Shown: positions 11,068 through 34,756, counted from the first letter of the stretch. The stretch: DNA of 64,000 nt from Trissonchulus latispiculum (GCA_030248195.1 JASAND010016501.1:1-64000), one strand, 5' to 3'. Program-made: numbers and translations. The notes: generated from the sequence alone by a model not told the origin.

Positions 11068-11966
11068 TACTAAAAACTACATTAATATAGTGTTTGTACC
11101 AGATTTTTGTGACCTGTTAAAATTTTTATAAATTTCTGCCTTTATGGCCCCGGCCCCGATACCGGGGCAGCGATCTCTATTCGCTATATACTAAGGTTGC
11201 ATATGTTAAGTTTTTTATTCTTTGCTTATCTTACTGGAATGAGATTATATAAATTACGTTTTCATACGAGCTGCTAGTGCTGTGTTAGCTTGAACCTTGC
11301 CTGCTTGATATGTCTACAGGTTTAGAAAGCTATCATCTTTTTTGCTTACTGATTATCAGTAGCCGCTCATCTTGTCCTGTCCTTTTCCACCCGCTTGTTT
11401 ATCAATAGGCCGTCCGTGGTGCGTGGCACTGACTGATGCCTCAAAAGTTTGTAGCCTTCCTTCGGTCGTCTAACCCCCCTTTTCTTAGAAGCCTTAGGCA
11501 ATAGTGTTTTAATTGAGAAGTTGTTTTACCTACCTATAGCCTCCTGGGTGCTAATTTAGCCAAGAGTCTCCTTGTTGCACATTTTCCCATCATAATTATA
11601 GCCTCATTACCAGCTAGTTACAAGCCTTTTCCTCTTACGTCATTTTTAGCTACATAAAGATGAAAAACAGCCGCTACTCTCATTTTTAGTCTGTGTACAG
11701 AATATATGGGCCTATTAAGAAAAACTATCGATAGCTACTGCAGGGTATAAGCTTAGTTTTTGTAATTAAGCTGTGCAGGCTAGCGATTCGGGTGCTATAT
11801 TTTAGTATTACTCAAATCTAGGTGATTTGTAACTTTGTAACAAACGTTAACAACATTGTTATTTTGAAAATGTTATTCTTCTATTATGTCTTATGTTTTT
11901 GCTACTCTGATACCTTTCTATACTGACTCAGCCAATTAACAGTTTGTTTTACCTAGCATTATATAA

Positions 11967-12003
<37 letters not shown>

Positions 12004-12042
12004 TTGCAGTGTTTTGAACCGTGGTTCTTTTTCTATTTTCAG
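11068..12042. other. MYRF upstream intron, no exon recognised
   Basis: Ordinary AT-rich sequence with another short GGCCCCGG patch near 11145-11170 and a (TA)n microsatellite at 11970-12000, 40 bp before the MYRF acceptor. I looked for the conserved MYRF N-terminal segment and did not find it. Confidence 0.5.
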
Positions 12043-24002
<11,960 letters not shown>

Positions 24003-26048
24003 GACAAATGAGACAGGAGTCAGGACTATGAATTTGTAAACTATATAATTATTGGGCTACTATAGAAATCCCATTTGCATTTTTTCTGTCATTTAGCCCT
24101 TCCAACAAGTGGTTGGAATAATTATTATGAATGCTGTATTTTTGGACTTTTGATCGGGTATTGTACTATAGATTGTACTATAACTTTGCATACACTATTT
24201 TTAGCTATTTTGTTGTGCTGAGTGATGTAATAATTTCGTATATTATTTCATAGTCTACACATGTTTGTACATTTTAACGTGACAAAATCTGCCTAAATTT
24301 ACTGTTTAAATAAATTTTTATAAATGATATTTGATAAAATAGTAGGGGTTTATTGAATTATCTTTATATTTGATTTAAGGAAATTTAGGCAGATTCTGGG
24401 TCTGGAGCTGTAGATTTTAAGATAATGTTTGTTTATCATAGATTAAGCGTTTTACATGTTTTTGCAGTTTTGTTGTTTTAACCGGTTTATCACAATCCAT
24501 AATTAGATCTTTCATCGTTCAAAACTGATCAAGTAGTAATGCATTTATTTATTGAGACATGAGCAAACGTTTGTAAATTATTCTCCCTTGATTAGTGTTT
24601 TCTAAGAGGGAATACTATTGTCCCAATTTTCCTTCTCATTTTATAAAATAAAACAAGCAGTTGTATTTGTTGAACTCATTTATTTGTCTGTATATTGTAT
24701 ATGCTCTGTTTGTTTGTTGTTTTTATTGTTTTATGCTTGCATGCTTCTCTTCGCACATAAATTATACTTTTGGTTTCTCGTCGTTGATATATGCCGAAAA
24801 TACTTATAGCAAGAAAGGCTACTGCAATTTTAAAAGAAAGAATTCATCTTTGCAATTTTATGATACACATTTTGAAGGAATGGTACACATTTTATTAAAT
24901 ATTTAGAAAAATTCTCAGACCGCTTGTAGATTTGTGTCCACGTTTTTCTTCCATTTCTATTTTATCTAATCCTTATAATTTGTTTCCTCATTTGCAGAAG
25001 CCTTTTCAACACAAATTGTGTAGTATATTAGTTGCCTATATTTTGAGGTTAGTCTTTGTTCGTTTTTATGCTATAATATTAACGTAGTTTTTGGGTAGTT
25101 TGCATGATCCTTGTTCAGTTTGTATACCACTATGGGTTCCACTGTGATATATTAATTCATCTATCTTAAATAATTAGTACGTAGTGTATTAAATACTGAT
25201 TGCTGATTTTGCATGCTCGTTTCCTTCTGAGTTACAGTTGCTGCTACCACTGTGTGTAAGTAAGGTCGTTTATGTATGTATGGTTGTAGTGTTTCTTATA
25301 CTGAGTTACGATTTGTAAAACTTTTAATTGTAACAGATCAATTCTGAAAAATTGGTTGTGTATTTTTCTTTTTTAAATTCTCGATGTAGACACTGTGAGT
25401 CTTTGTGTCGAATATACGACGCTATATTCTGATCTTTCTGAATTGTTTTTGTACATAAAATGCACAGTCCTTTGCAATTTGATTGGTTTTATTTTTGACT
25501 CGTCTTATGGATTTATAATGTTATGATTTCGTTGCTGTTGACTTCATTTGTTTTAGATTTAATGTTGTAGTATTAGTGTATGCATCTATGAAGTAATATT
25601 TGTATTCTGTGATTTCTGAACTGCTAGAAATTGGTTAATGGGGTTACATAATTTGTATTTAACTAAAAATGTGTTTTGAAGGATAAAAGATAAAATGTAT
25701 ATATACTTTGTTTTGAATTTTATGTTCCGCGAAATTTGTGCACATTTTGTTCTGAAAACATTTGCTTTAATTAACACAGCCACCTGCCAACATGATTTGG
25801 TTTACCGTTGTAGTCCTGTATTTAAGTGATTTTCTTATTGGATTACTGTGTATAAACTTTGAGCTTGTCGTTTATCTATACTCCATACCATAGTATTTGA
25901 AAAGCATGCAATTGCACATTTAGATCAATAAACTTATAAAAATATGTATTATCACGTAGTCGGTTAGGACGGTTCAAATCAGAGCTCAAACAAATCAAGA
26001 GGGGTTGAGGATTGACGTTAATGGATTTTGATTTACTGTCGGTGTCAC
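24003..26048 (+). other. MYRF 3' flank
   Basis: AT- and T-rich sequence with several AATAAA-like signals (near 24305, 24645 and 25925), consistent with a 3' untranslated region. Poly-A usage cannot be fixed by eye. No other gene or repeat recognised. Confidence 0.5.
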
Positions 26049-26829
26049 GGTGAAAATTTTCCCCCTAGAAATTTTTGCCCCCGGAAAAATATCACCGGGG
26101 AAATTTTCCCCCCGCAAAAATATCACCGGGGAAATTTTTCCGGGGGGAAAAGTTTCACCGAATAGTTTTGGCTGCTTTAGGACAGAAAATTTTCAATTTT
26201 TACCGTATTTTGAAAATGTTTTCTCTGTTAATTTTGCAGGATTGAATAAAATCCATTTCCTCTAAAACCATTAGTTGTGTGTCATAGTAGCAGTAGTGAT
26301 TTAGGACAGAAAATTTTGAAAATTGTCTTCCATTGCATCAGCAAAATTCAAATTAAATTTACGAACCCTAAAACACTGCAGTAAACATGCGTTAATAATA
26401 ATGCTTACTGAAAAGAACAAATAGGGACACTTGTTGTTATTAGGTCAATTGTTGGGGTTAGGACTACTTTCCGAATGGAAATTGCTTTAAGCAAATCCTA
26501 TTCAAGCGAAAACTTGAGAAACAAAACAAATTCTAAAAATTCAAAATTTTCTGTCCTAAATCACTAGTGCTACTATGACACACAACTAATGGTTTTAGAG
26601 GAAATGGATTTTATTCAATCCTGCAAAATTAACAGAGAAAACATTTTCAAAATACGGTAAAAATTGAAAATTTTCTGTCCTAAATCAGCCAAAACTAATC
26701 GGTGAAACTTTTCCCCCCGGAAAAATTTCTCCGGTGATATTTTTCCGGGATGAAAAATTTCCCCGGTGATATTTTTCCCGGGGGGGGGGGATTTCACCGG
26801 TGAAATTTTCCGGGGGGAAAAATTTCACC
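26049..26829. repeat. 781-bp fold-back with GGGGAAATTTTCCCC motifs
   Basis: Left end GGTGAAAATTTTCCCC is the inverse of the right end GGGGAAAAATTTCACC. Both ends are packed with ATATCACCGGGGAAATTTT-type units. Inner arms of about 160 bp (around 26165-26320 and 26545-26700, with TTAGGACAGAAAATTTT) are near-perfect inverses. Confidence 0.88.
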
Positions 26830-27207
26830 CTTCGGCTCAGTGTAAGCTGAATACCCTTAGTTAAACCGTGGTAATGGTGACATGACATGACATGAAAGTT
26901 TACTGCTGTAAGCAATATATCAGGAAAAGAGTAAAGCATGGGAGGAGGCAAAAGATGATCATACGTACGTAGGTACCAATACAACTTCATTTAGTAAAAT
27001 TTTTGAAACTTAGTATGCAACTTTCCTTTACCTTTAGTACGTAGTTCCAGTACCGTGCTTTCTGTTTCTTCGTGCTGGGTGTGACGTGTGAGTAGGCAAT
27101 AGTCATGAGGTTGTATGATTCATTAGGCAGTGTTTCTTTATCTTTACCATGATACAGGTTGAATTTCCACATACACGACTCTGTTAGACAACTCCGCCTG
27201 CTGCAGG

Positions 27208-27551
27208 TAGTGTTGTTGCCGGCCGGTTTTTTGACTCGGCCGGCCGGACCCGGCCTGTCGGGCTTGCGAACCCGGCCGGCCCGCTGGCCGGGTGCTTCAA
27301 ATCGGCCGGCTGGGTCAAACAGGCCGGCCGGCCGGCCGGTCAAAACAAGCCGGCTGGTTTCAGTTTTGCCCTATTTTCGTTTATTTTGCAAACTTTTTAG
27401 CATTAAATGATGCATACAGTTACTCCTGGTTATGTGCAACTGATAAAATCAATTAATGGCCTTTTTCTGAAGACCGGCCGGCCGGGCCGGCCGGCCAACC
27501 GGCGGCCAGCCGGCGGCCGGCCGGGTTTTCCGCGGCCGGCCAACAACTCTA
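27208..27551. mobile_element. hAT-type MITE filled with GGCCGGCC, 8-bp target duplication
   Basis: 344 bp from TAGTGTTGTTGCCGGCCGG to GGCCGGCCAACAACTCTA, flanked by perfect duplications of GCTGCAGG (27200-27207 and 27552-27559). Both arms consist of GGCCGGCC and related GC palindromes around an AT-rich core. The TAG...CTA ends and layout match the element at 10688-11059 although the sequences differ. Confidence 0.92.
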
Positions 27552-27631
27552 GCTGCAGGTGCTCTGTACTATCAAGCAAGAGTACATAATACATCAAAGT
27601 ATAAAGCCAAAAATAGCTGGTCTTGCTGTTG

Positions 27632-28080
27632 CCGAGATTATGCCCCTACCTCAAATGCTTAAAACGTGACCAACTGAGATAAAATTTTGTATCGGCATGT
27701 TTTCGGCCACGCTCAGTTCAAATATGTCAATAGATTGTGTTAGACTTTGCTGAAAAACGCATATTGGAGTTTCGAGGGTAGTAGATCACGTTTTCGATTT
27801 AGCTTTTTGTTTATGTAAGCAATATAAGCGAAAGTTGCAAACTTAAGATGTAAGCTTATAATACTGAACTATTAATGAAATGCTGAATTGAAAAACGGTC
27901 TTCACATTCGTGTTCTGCTCTACAAGTTTTCAGCTATATCTAAGACAAAAATTTTAGGTATCCTTTGGTCCCCTTGCGAATCGAAAAGATCAAATTTCCC
28001 GAAATCGAAACATTTTGAGATATTTACAAATTTTATCTTTATAGGTCACGTTTTAAGAATATGAGGGTGGGTGTAATCGG
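27632..28080. repeat. Diverged fold-back, palindrome family of 3598-4212
   Basis: Left end CCGAGATTATGCCCC...CTTAAAACGTGACC is inverted at 28044-28080. The middle shows TTCACATTCGTG and a long T/A-rich block like those at 3598-4212 and 49745-50565. Confidence 0.65.
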
Positions 28081-28104
28081 AGTAGACTCAAAATAAGATT
28101 AAAC

Positions 28105-28270
28105 AAGAGTACATTTTATAAATGCGCACTGGGCACACTCTCCTTCAAACTCAAAGAAATTCGCGCGCTGTGCTTGTGTTCTAAAGCTCGAAGCAGGCAC
28201 AAAATTCGCTATCACACTGCTTGTGTTTTGAGCTTTAATACACAAGCATAGAGCGAGTACCCCAGTTTCG
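28105..28270. repeat. Truncated end of a CAAGAGTACATAAT element
   Basis: Starts CAAGAGTACATTTTATAA and continues with GGGCACACTCT and GCTTGTGTTCTAAAGCTCG, an inverted match to the right end of the element at 60363-61947. No partner end seen nearby. Confidence 0.7.
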
Positions 28271-29376
28271 ACCAGATACACGTTTTGCGGGGAGGTTGTC
28301 ACAAGCAGGGTTTTTGGTTTCAGGATTTGCGTCAACCTTGCGTCCCGTTAAGAAATTTTGCGTCCAGTTACAATTCTTGCTTTAGCGTGTTTTTTGTGCA
28401 AAAATTGTTTCATTTGGGATAATTTTTATAATTTCTTTAGTGTAACACTATTTAGACTATTTAGAAAGTTCATACTGCTTAACAGTACGATTAAAGAGTA
28501 TCCATGTTTATAGTTTATAGTTTATAGTCCATAAAGTTTATAGTTTATAGAAATGTTTATAGATGCGTTCAATGCAGATGGCGGAGTGGCGGACCCCCCA
28601 GAAGTTGAAGAATTTTTTCTCAATTACAGAATAATCCGTAATGGAAATGTTTAAAAAGAGATTATTTGGCATCTGTTGCATCTAACTCATACCTTGAGTA
28701 GTTTTCAATATTATTGATACATATTGATGTAATGTGTGAGTTGTGTGTGTAGTTTTAGTGAGTGTGTTTTTAATGTGAAATTTTAGTAAGAGTGGTATTT
28801 TTGGTGAGAAATATGTGTTGTGTAAATTTGCATTGAAATTAGTTTGAAATTAGATATTTTCTATGTTAAAATGCGTTATGTTTTGTTCAGCCCACGAGCC
28901 TACTTAGCTGCTAGGTGGCGCTGTTTGTCTTTTGAAGTTTCTCTGGATGCGCGCTGAGCATCCCGTTTGCGAAGGGGGTCTCAAATCCAGCCAATCAAAA
29001 TTCACTAGGCATCTCTCTCAGCCTTCACTTTAAAAACTAGTCAGTCTTGTCTTTTTCAGCCTAGCGTGCGGTTGCCTTTTTATTCCGGCTAGAGCCGGAA
29101 TGTATAATTCGAAAAGTTTGTATGTTTTGTATGTATTAGCTCAGTTTGGGATGTTGGGAGGCCTATCTTCAACATAGGGCTAGTATGGGGATTTTTTGAT
29201 AATGATGTGCAGTGGCATTAATATGCAAATTAGGTTGTCAGATATGAGTGCCCCCTGTTACTGCTGTTCATTCTGGTATATTATTGTCTAACGCGCGTGG
29301 ACTTTGTTGTCTCGTAGAGTGCTTGTCATCAGTGTCAACAGTGTCTATTTTAAAACCACAGGGACAAATCCAAATA
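28271..29376. other. Probable Helitron 5' region
   Basis: Non-coding, with (GTTTATA)-type repeats near 28503-28560. It must contain the promoter of the Helitron genes and probably its 5' terminus, but I could not place a terminus. No gene recognised. Confidence 0.4.
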
Positions 29377-29398
29377 ATGAACAGTTTGGAAAAGGAAG
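29377..29398 (+). CDS. Candidate shared first coding exon of the Helitron
   Basis: ATG followed by codons for NSLEKE and one extra G, then a strong donor (GGAAG, GTAAGT). It joins in phase to an acceptor at 29457 (giving MNSLEKEDSRNTAW and the Rep/helicase frame) and equally in phase to the acceptor at 34756 (giving MNSLEKEDFTSLSAL and the RPA frame). Unspliced reading stops after two codons (GGT AAG TGA). This is inference from splice signals and phase only. Confidence 0.6.
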
Positions 29399-29441
29399 GT
29401 AAGTGATTAACAATACTGATGTGTGAATTGCGTAATTCGTA

Positions 29442-32400
29442 ATGGCTTTAATTAGAGATAGTAGGAACACTGCATGGTGCAAAAATTCGTGTTTGTCGGT
29501 CCCTGGTTTTTATTCTTGTGGGGTCGATTCATTTTTTGATGCATTTTATTATTGCAACGTTGCTGAAGCATTAGGCTTGCAGGGCTTTTACAATACTGAA
29601 CTTAGAAGCGTTTTAATAAATTGTTGCTGCAGGCGAAGTGGCATAAAGTCAGATTTGGAACTTTCGTGCATTCGAAATGAGCTCTGGGAAGTAGTATGCA
29701 GAGAGTGCGTCAGCTTTAGACCAATGGGGACAGCTAGAGCGGAATTAGCAGAAATTTTTGAAAAAATCGACAACAATGATGGTTTGTGCACTTTGCGACT
29801 GAGGTTGAGGTGCGGTAAGCATTTGCGTGATGGAACAAAAACATTACGAGCACCAATTTTTATTCCAGCTTCTTACATTCTTGAAAGTTTAGAAATTGAA
29901 AGAAGTTTAAGGATGTATTTACAGGACATATCTAATCATATTTGTAGGGACTGTGATGTTAACGACAGTGGGTGTATCGTAGAAATGGATTTTCCTAAAA
30001 TTATGAGCTTAGTAGTTGGTGCAGTTCATTATGAACAGATGGTAATGAATGAGAAATTAGATTTTCAAAATTGTGTGTATAATCTGAAAGGATTTATTCT
30101 TAGTAAGGGAGCGCATTTCATTCCAGTTGTAAAATCGAACGGTAAATGGTGGGAATTTGATGACCTAAACTTGGGAATGGCAAAGGAATTTAAAGCAAAA
30201 GCAGATGTCAACGGATGTTTGCAAGTTAGCAGCAATGATAGCGTTCATGTTCTCATTTATGTAAAAGTAGACTTTGTTTCAGATATTACTGAAGAGAGTT
30301 TGATGGAAACAAATAATGATCAAAGAATAAGCAGCAACAACTGTGGCGGAAACGTCAAGGTTGGGGAGCTGAATACAGAATCGGACGGAAAAGAAAAGCT
30401 GAAGTCCAAGCCGGATGTGAAAAGTCAGAAGCAGCCGAAGGAAAAACGCAGCAGAAGGAAGCGGAAATCAGACGATCCAAATGGCCACACTTCCGTGAAA
30501 CTGGGATTGGAATCTTCAGGTAAAACGCAAAGATTAGATGAAACATTTGAAGTTGTATTTCAGGCAGTTATGAAAAGCAGTTATCCCAGTCCTGTGCCAG
30601 TTGGTAACAAGAGCAAGCAGAAAGTACAGTTGCTAAACGAAACAAATAACGATCCACAGCAGTTTGCAGATTTACTAAAATTTAGAGAATCTATGCGTGA
30701 TATACCAAATCTAAGTTGTAAATGTTGTCGGAAGTTGTTGTTTGTAATTGAAGGAAAATTTAAGAAACAGTGTAATGAGAAAAAAATAGTAATTAGCATT
30801 TACTGCTGCAATTGCTTAACAAAGATAAGAAATGGCAAAGAAACTGCACTGGAATGGGATAACTGCTTAGATCCTGGAGTTGTACCACCAGAACTACGCC
30901 ACTTAACTAACATAGAAAGGAGGTTAATAGGATTAGTACATCCTTTCCTGAGCATTGTTATATTACCTGGAGGTCAATATGGCGAGCGAGGACAGATAAT
31001 TAATTGTCCGGTTAATTTAGAAAGTTTTATCAAAAGGACATTTTCATTGCAAACTGCCAGTAGCAATATAATTTTAGTTCAAGCAGAGAATGCTGCAAAC
31101 AAACCAACAGTTGCAAACGCTGCAAGGTTAGAAGTTCTGCTAAATGCATTCACTTGGCTATTTAGAAACAATGGGCTATACCAGAACAACGATGTAGCTT
31201 CCACAGTACAGCATTTAAGATCATTGCTTGAGAGCAACCAAAGAAAGTGTGACGAACTAGACTTTGAAGAGTATGTCTGCCTTAACGCAAGCCTAACACC
31301 GAATGACGTAGATATTGAGAAACTGATCCGTCAAGGAAATGTCGTAAATCTAAGCAGGCAAAGTATCTCTCCTTTATCACACTTCCTGGATAAGTCAATG
31401 GAAGAGAAAGTGTTCCCTTATTTGTTTCCATATGGAACAAATGGCTTAAACTTTAACAGATCGAAAAAGATTTCCACTATCGCTTACTTTCGAAGCAGGC
31501 TCTTGTCATCAGACAACAGATTTTCACAAGATATAATGTACATTTTTTATGCTTTATGCATTGTTGAGCTACAGAAAATTTCAGACGCAGTAGGCATCGC
31601 ATTGAGGACGTCCAGTTTAGGAAACATTTCTGCTGGTCAATTGGTTAAACAAATTCCAAATAAATTTCTTGACAACTGTTTTTCATATCTAAAAAATTTG
31701 AGAGGCTATACCACTTATTTAAATACACAGCTAAAAATCTTGCTCGCGAAAATACGATTACTCGGACCTCCCACTTGGTTTCTTACTCTTTCTGCAGCAG
31801 ACAGCAGCGATCTTTGGCCAGAGCTTGCAAACTGTGCAACCAGCAATTCTTGTACCAACAGTAACAGTAGAGTTTTGATTTTACAAAAGAATCCTGTCCT
31901 TGCATGCAGGCTTTTCCGAAAAAGATGGAAAAATTTCTTTAAATTTATAATTAAAGGAAAAGCACAACCGTTAGGAAAAGTTAATGACTTTTTTGTTAGA
32001 GTGGAGTTCCAGAAAAGAGGTTCTCCTCATTTGCATATTTTTTTGTGGATCGACAATGCGCCAAAAATTACTGACGGAGAAGAAAAAGTATGTAACTTTT
32101 TCGACAAGTATGTAAAAACTACTTTGCCAGATGAAACAAACGATAAAGAATTGTATCAAATTGTTTCACGGGTTCAAGTGCACAAACACACAAAGTCATG
32201 CTGGAAACATGGAAAGTGCAGATATGATATGCCCTATAGTTTAAACGAGCGAACAAGACTTAGGTCAAAATTAGACCAAGGAAATCCATCTAGAATTATT
32301 ATAGGGAAAAAAATAAATGAAGTTGATAGAATGATAAACTCGTACAGTCCTTTGGTAGCGATATCTTGGCGTGCAAACCATGATATTCAGTTTGTAGGTT

Positions 32401-34691
32401 CTTATTACGGTATAGCACTCTACATATGTGCCTACTTGTGCAAATCAGAGCCTCAAGACCTACAAAAAATTTTAGCGGAGGTTTTATCTAACATTCCAGA
32501 AGACAGTTCAGACCGTCAAAAACTGTTTAAAATGGCAGCACAGTTACTTCGCAAGCGGGAGGTTAGTGCTCAAGAAGCAGTGTGGAGAATTCTTAGCTAC
32601 GAGTATGTTGACTCATCTAGGCAGTGCACATGGTTGAACGTGTATTTTCCGCAGCATCGATTTCGCATGCTAAAATCGAAAGCTGAGCTAGACAAGCTCT
32701 CTCCTTCAAGCTGTGATATTTACCTTCCGAATATCTTTGACTACTATGCGAACCGCCCGCTTACTACAGAATTTGATAATATGAGTTTGGCTCATTTTGC
32801 TGCATGGTATGACTGTGTTTCAGACAACAGTGGATTAAGGAAAACTAGAACTGCACAATTCTGGCATATTACAAAATATGACAAATTACTCAAAAAGAGA
32901 ACAAAGGAGTGTGCAATAGTAATTCCCAATTTCAAAGTGCCTAACCAAATTGAAGAATACTCTTACGCCAAACTTTGTGCTTTTCTTCCATGGAGGAATG
33001 AAAGTGACATTGGAAAAGGATATGCCACATTTCTAGAATGCCTGCAGGCAAACAAAGAACTGCTCGATCCATTTTACAAGAAGTACGAGTTGTTTGAAGA
33101 AGACTTCGCGTATGCTATGGAAATGTCGGCTGAGTTAATGACAGCAGGAACCGCAACTATATTTGAGGATCAGAGAAGCCCTATCCAGATGGCACATAAC
33201 GCGGAAGACATTAACATTTTCCAATCCGTGGACGAGGACGTACAGAAGACAACGGAGGGCAATCAACAATCAGATGTAGCCTCCAGCCTTAGCCTAACGC
33301 TCACAAACGAAGAATTCCTGAACAAAATTGCCGGCTTGAGCAGATGTCAACAACACATTTTAAACTTATTTAAAGACACCAATCCTGATCAGATTGTCAT
33401 TTACATTGGCGGAGGAGCGGGAACAGGCAAATCATATATTATTAAAATCATCAGAGAGTTTCTTTTGCGCAAAGCAAACAAGAACTGTGTGTTACTCACT
33501 GCGACAACAGGTGTAGCGGCTCATACCATTGGTGGACTTACTGCACACCGGGCGCTGTGGTTACCTGTTAAGCATTTCAATAGAAACGATGGTGGATACA
33601 AACCATTAACCGCTGAACGGATCGCCACATTAAGATACGAACTTCGAGATATTACTACAATTATCTTAGATGAGTGTAGCATGCTCTCCTACCTTACACT
33701 GACAGCAATACACATGAGGCTTCAAGATATTTTTGATTCAACTTTACCATTTGGGGGAAGAAATATGATTTTTGTAGGTGACTTTTACCAGCTTAAGCCT
33801 GTGTGTGGAGGATGGGTGTTTGCTTCTGCCGACAACTCCTTCCATTTATGGAGAAGCTTGATAAAACCATATTTCTTGAATGAAAACTTTCGACAAAGAA
33901 CCGATAACAAGTACCTGTCTTTACTTAACAGGCTACGAAAAGGAATTCTAACTGCTTCCGATCTCAGATTATTACAGAGTCGCATAGGAATTCACCTTAA
34001 ACAGTCGAAATTCAACAATGCTATTAGGTTATATCCCACCAGATCGCAATGCCAGGAGTACAATGAAAATATGCTTAACAATTTGTCCAATATCACACAT
34101 AAGGAAATGCACTATGTACTGGCAGAAGATAAGTGCTCTGTACTTAAAGTTCTTCAAGCTACTGAACTAAGTAGTCAAGCTCTTTGCGGAGGTCTCTCAC
34201 GTGAACTTATCCTCATGGAAGGAGCTAGAGTAATGCTTACAAGAAACATTAACGTAACTGCAGGGCTGGTCAATGGCAAATTGGGCACAATAACCAAACT
34301 TGCATTCAACAATAAGTCTGTCCACGCTTGCTGTGTTGCCTTCGATGACATATCAGTAGGAAAACTGGATCCTAAAAATACAACTGACGAACCTGTTTGG
34401 ATATACAAAAACTCTTCTAAATTTTTACTAAATGGGTGTGAGGTTGAAAGAATGCAATTACCGCTAGAATTAGCATATGCTATAACCATTCATAAGAGTC
34501 AAGGTCAGACCTTAGACTCCGCTGTGGTTAATGTCGGTCCAAAAATTTTTGCTTGCGGACAAATATATGTCGCTCTTTTTAGAGTTACAACTCTAGATGG
34601 ATTAGCTATAGAAGAACTAGATGTTTCAAAGATAAAAGTTGACAAAGCTGTCATATCGGAAATGACAAGACTTTCCTTATCCAATGAATAA
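29442..34691 (+). CDS. Helitron Rep/helicase with N-terminal USP-like peptidase domain
   Basis: 1749 residues, uninterrupted; acts in the nucleus on transposon DNA. Residues 15-275 look like a ubiquitin-specific-protease-type domain: Cys box around Cys26 (GFYSCGVDSFFDAFYY) and His box around His225 (GAHFIPVV...GKWWEFDDLN, Asp240/241). A basic linker (320-345) and a Cys cluster (CKCC 426-429, CCNC 455-458) follow. The Helitron N region is about 640-720. The HUH motif is HLH at 863-865 and the two nicking tyrosines are Tyr994 and Tyr998 (ALYICAYLCK). The PIF1/SF1 helicase begins at Walker A GGAGTGKS (1324-1331), with LDECSML at 1409-1415, GDFYQLKPV at 1446-1454 and AITIHKSQGQT at 1680-1690. The start is either this ATG or the upstream exon at 29377 via a 59-bp intron (29399-29457). 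Confidence 0.95.
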   Translation: MALIRDSRNTAWCKNSCLSVPGFYSCGVDSFFDAFYYCNVAEALGLQGFYNTELRSVLINCCCRRSGIKSDLELSCIRNELWEVVCRECVSFRPMGTARAELAEIFEKIDNNDGLCTLRLRLRCGKHLRDGTKTLRAPIFIPASYILESLEIERSLRMYLQDISNHICRDCDVNDSGCIVEMDFPKIMSLVVGAVHYEQMVMNEKLDFQNCVYNLKGFILSKGAHFIPVVKSNGKWWEFDDLNLGMAKEFKAKADVNGCLQVSSNDSVHVLIYVKVDFVSDITEESLMETNNDQRISSNNCGGNVKVGELNTESDGKEKLKSKPDVKSQKQPKEKRSRRKRKSDDPNGHTSVKLGLESSGKTQRLDETFEVVFQAVMKSSYPSPVPVGNKSKQKVQLLNETNNDPQQFADLLKFRESMRDIPNLSCKCCRKLLFVIEGKFKKQCNEKKIVISIYCCNCLTKIRNGKETALEWDNCLDPGVVPPELRHLTNIERRLIGLVHPFLSIVILPGGQYGERGQIINCPVNLESFIKRTFSLQTASSNIILVQAENAANKPTVANAARLEVLLNAFTWLFRNNGLYQNNDVASTVQHLRSLLESNQRKCDELDFEEYVCLNASLTPNDVDIEKLIRQGNVVNLSRQSISPLSHFLDKSMEEKVFPYLFPYGTNGLNFNRSKKISTIAYFRSRLLSSDNRFSQDIMYIFYALCIVELQKISDAVGIALRTSSLGNISAGQLVKQIPNKFLDNCFSYLKNLRGYTTYLNTQLKILLAKIRLLGPPTWFLTLSAADSSDLWPELANCATSNSCTNSNSRVLILQKNPVLACRLFRKRWKNFFKFIIKGKAQPLGKVNDFFVRVEFQKRGSPHLHIFLWIDNAPKITDGEEKVCNFFDKYVKTTLPDETNDKELYQIVSRVQVHKHTKSCWKHGKCRYDMPYSLNERTRLRSKLDQGNPSRIIIGKKINEVDRMINSYSPLVAISWRANHDIQFVGSYYGIALYICAYLCKSEPQDLQKILAEVLSNIPEDSSDRQKLFKMAAQLLRKREVSAQEAVWRILSYEYVDSSRQCTWLNVYFPQHRFRMLKSKAELDKLSPSSCDIYLPNIFDYYANRPLTTEFDNMSLAHFAAWYDCVSDNSGLRKTRTAQFWHITKYDKLLKKRTKECAIVIPNFKVPNQIEEYSYAKLCAFLPWRNESDIGKGYATFLECLQANKELLDPFYKKYELFEEDFAYAMEMSAELMTAGTATIFEDQRSPIQMAHNAEDINIFQSVDEDVQKTTEGNQQSDVASSLSLTLTNEEFLNKIAGLSRCQQHILNLFKDTNPDQIVIYIGGGAGTGKSYIIKIIREFLLRKANKNCVLLTATTGVAAHTIGGLTAHRALWLPVKHFNRNDGGYKPLTAERIATLRYELRDITTIILDECSMLSYLTLTAIHMRLQDIFDSTLPFGGRNMIFVGDFYQLKPVCGGWVFASADNSFHLWRSLIKPYFLNENFRQRTDNKYLSLLNRLRKGILTASDLRLLQSRIGIHLKQSKFNNAIRLYPTRSQCQEYNENMLNNLSNITHKEMHYVLAEDKCSVLKVLQATELSSQALCGGLSRELILMEGARVMLTRNINVTAGLVNGKLGTITKLAFNNKSVHACCVAFDDISVGKLDPKNTTDEPVWIYKNSSKFLLNGCEVERMQLPLELAYAITIHKSQGQTLDSAVVNVGPKIFACGQIYVALFRVTTLDGLAIEELDVSKIKVDKAVISEMTRLSLSNE

Positions 34692-34756
34692 TTTATCCTA
34701 ATAATTTGCACGAATTACCATATACTACATTGATTATGATGCTTGTTTCATTTTAG

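Noticed and set aside
28900..29260. Possible Helitron 5' terminus (TC start)
   Set aside because: Several TC dinucleotides are possible and there is no second copy in the window to define the boundary.
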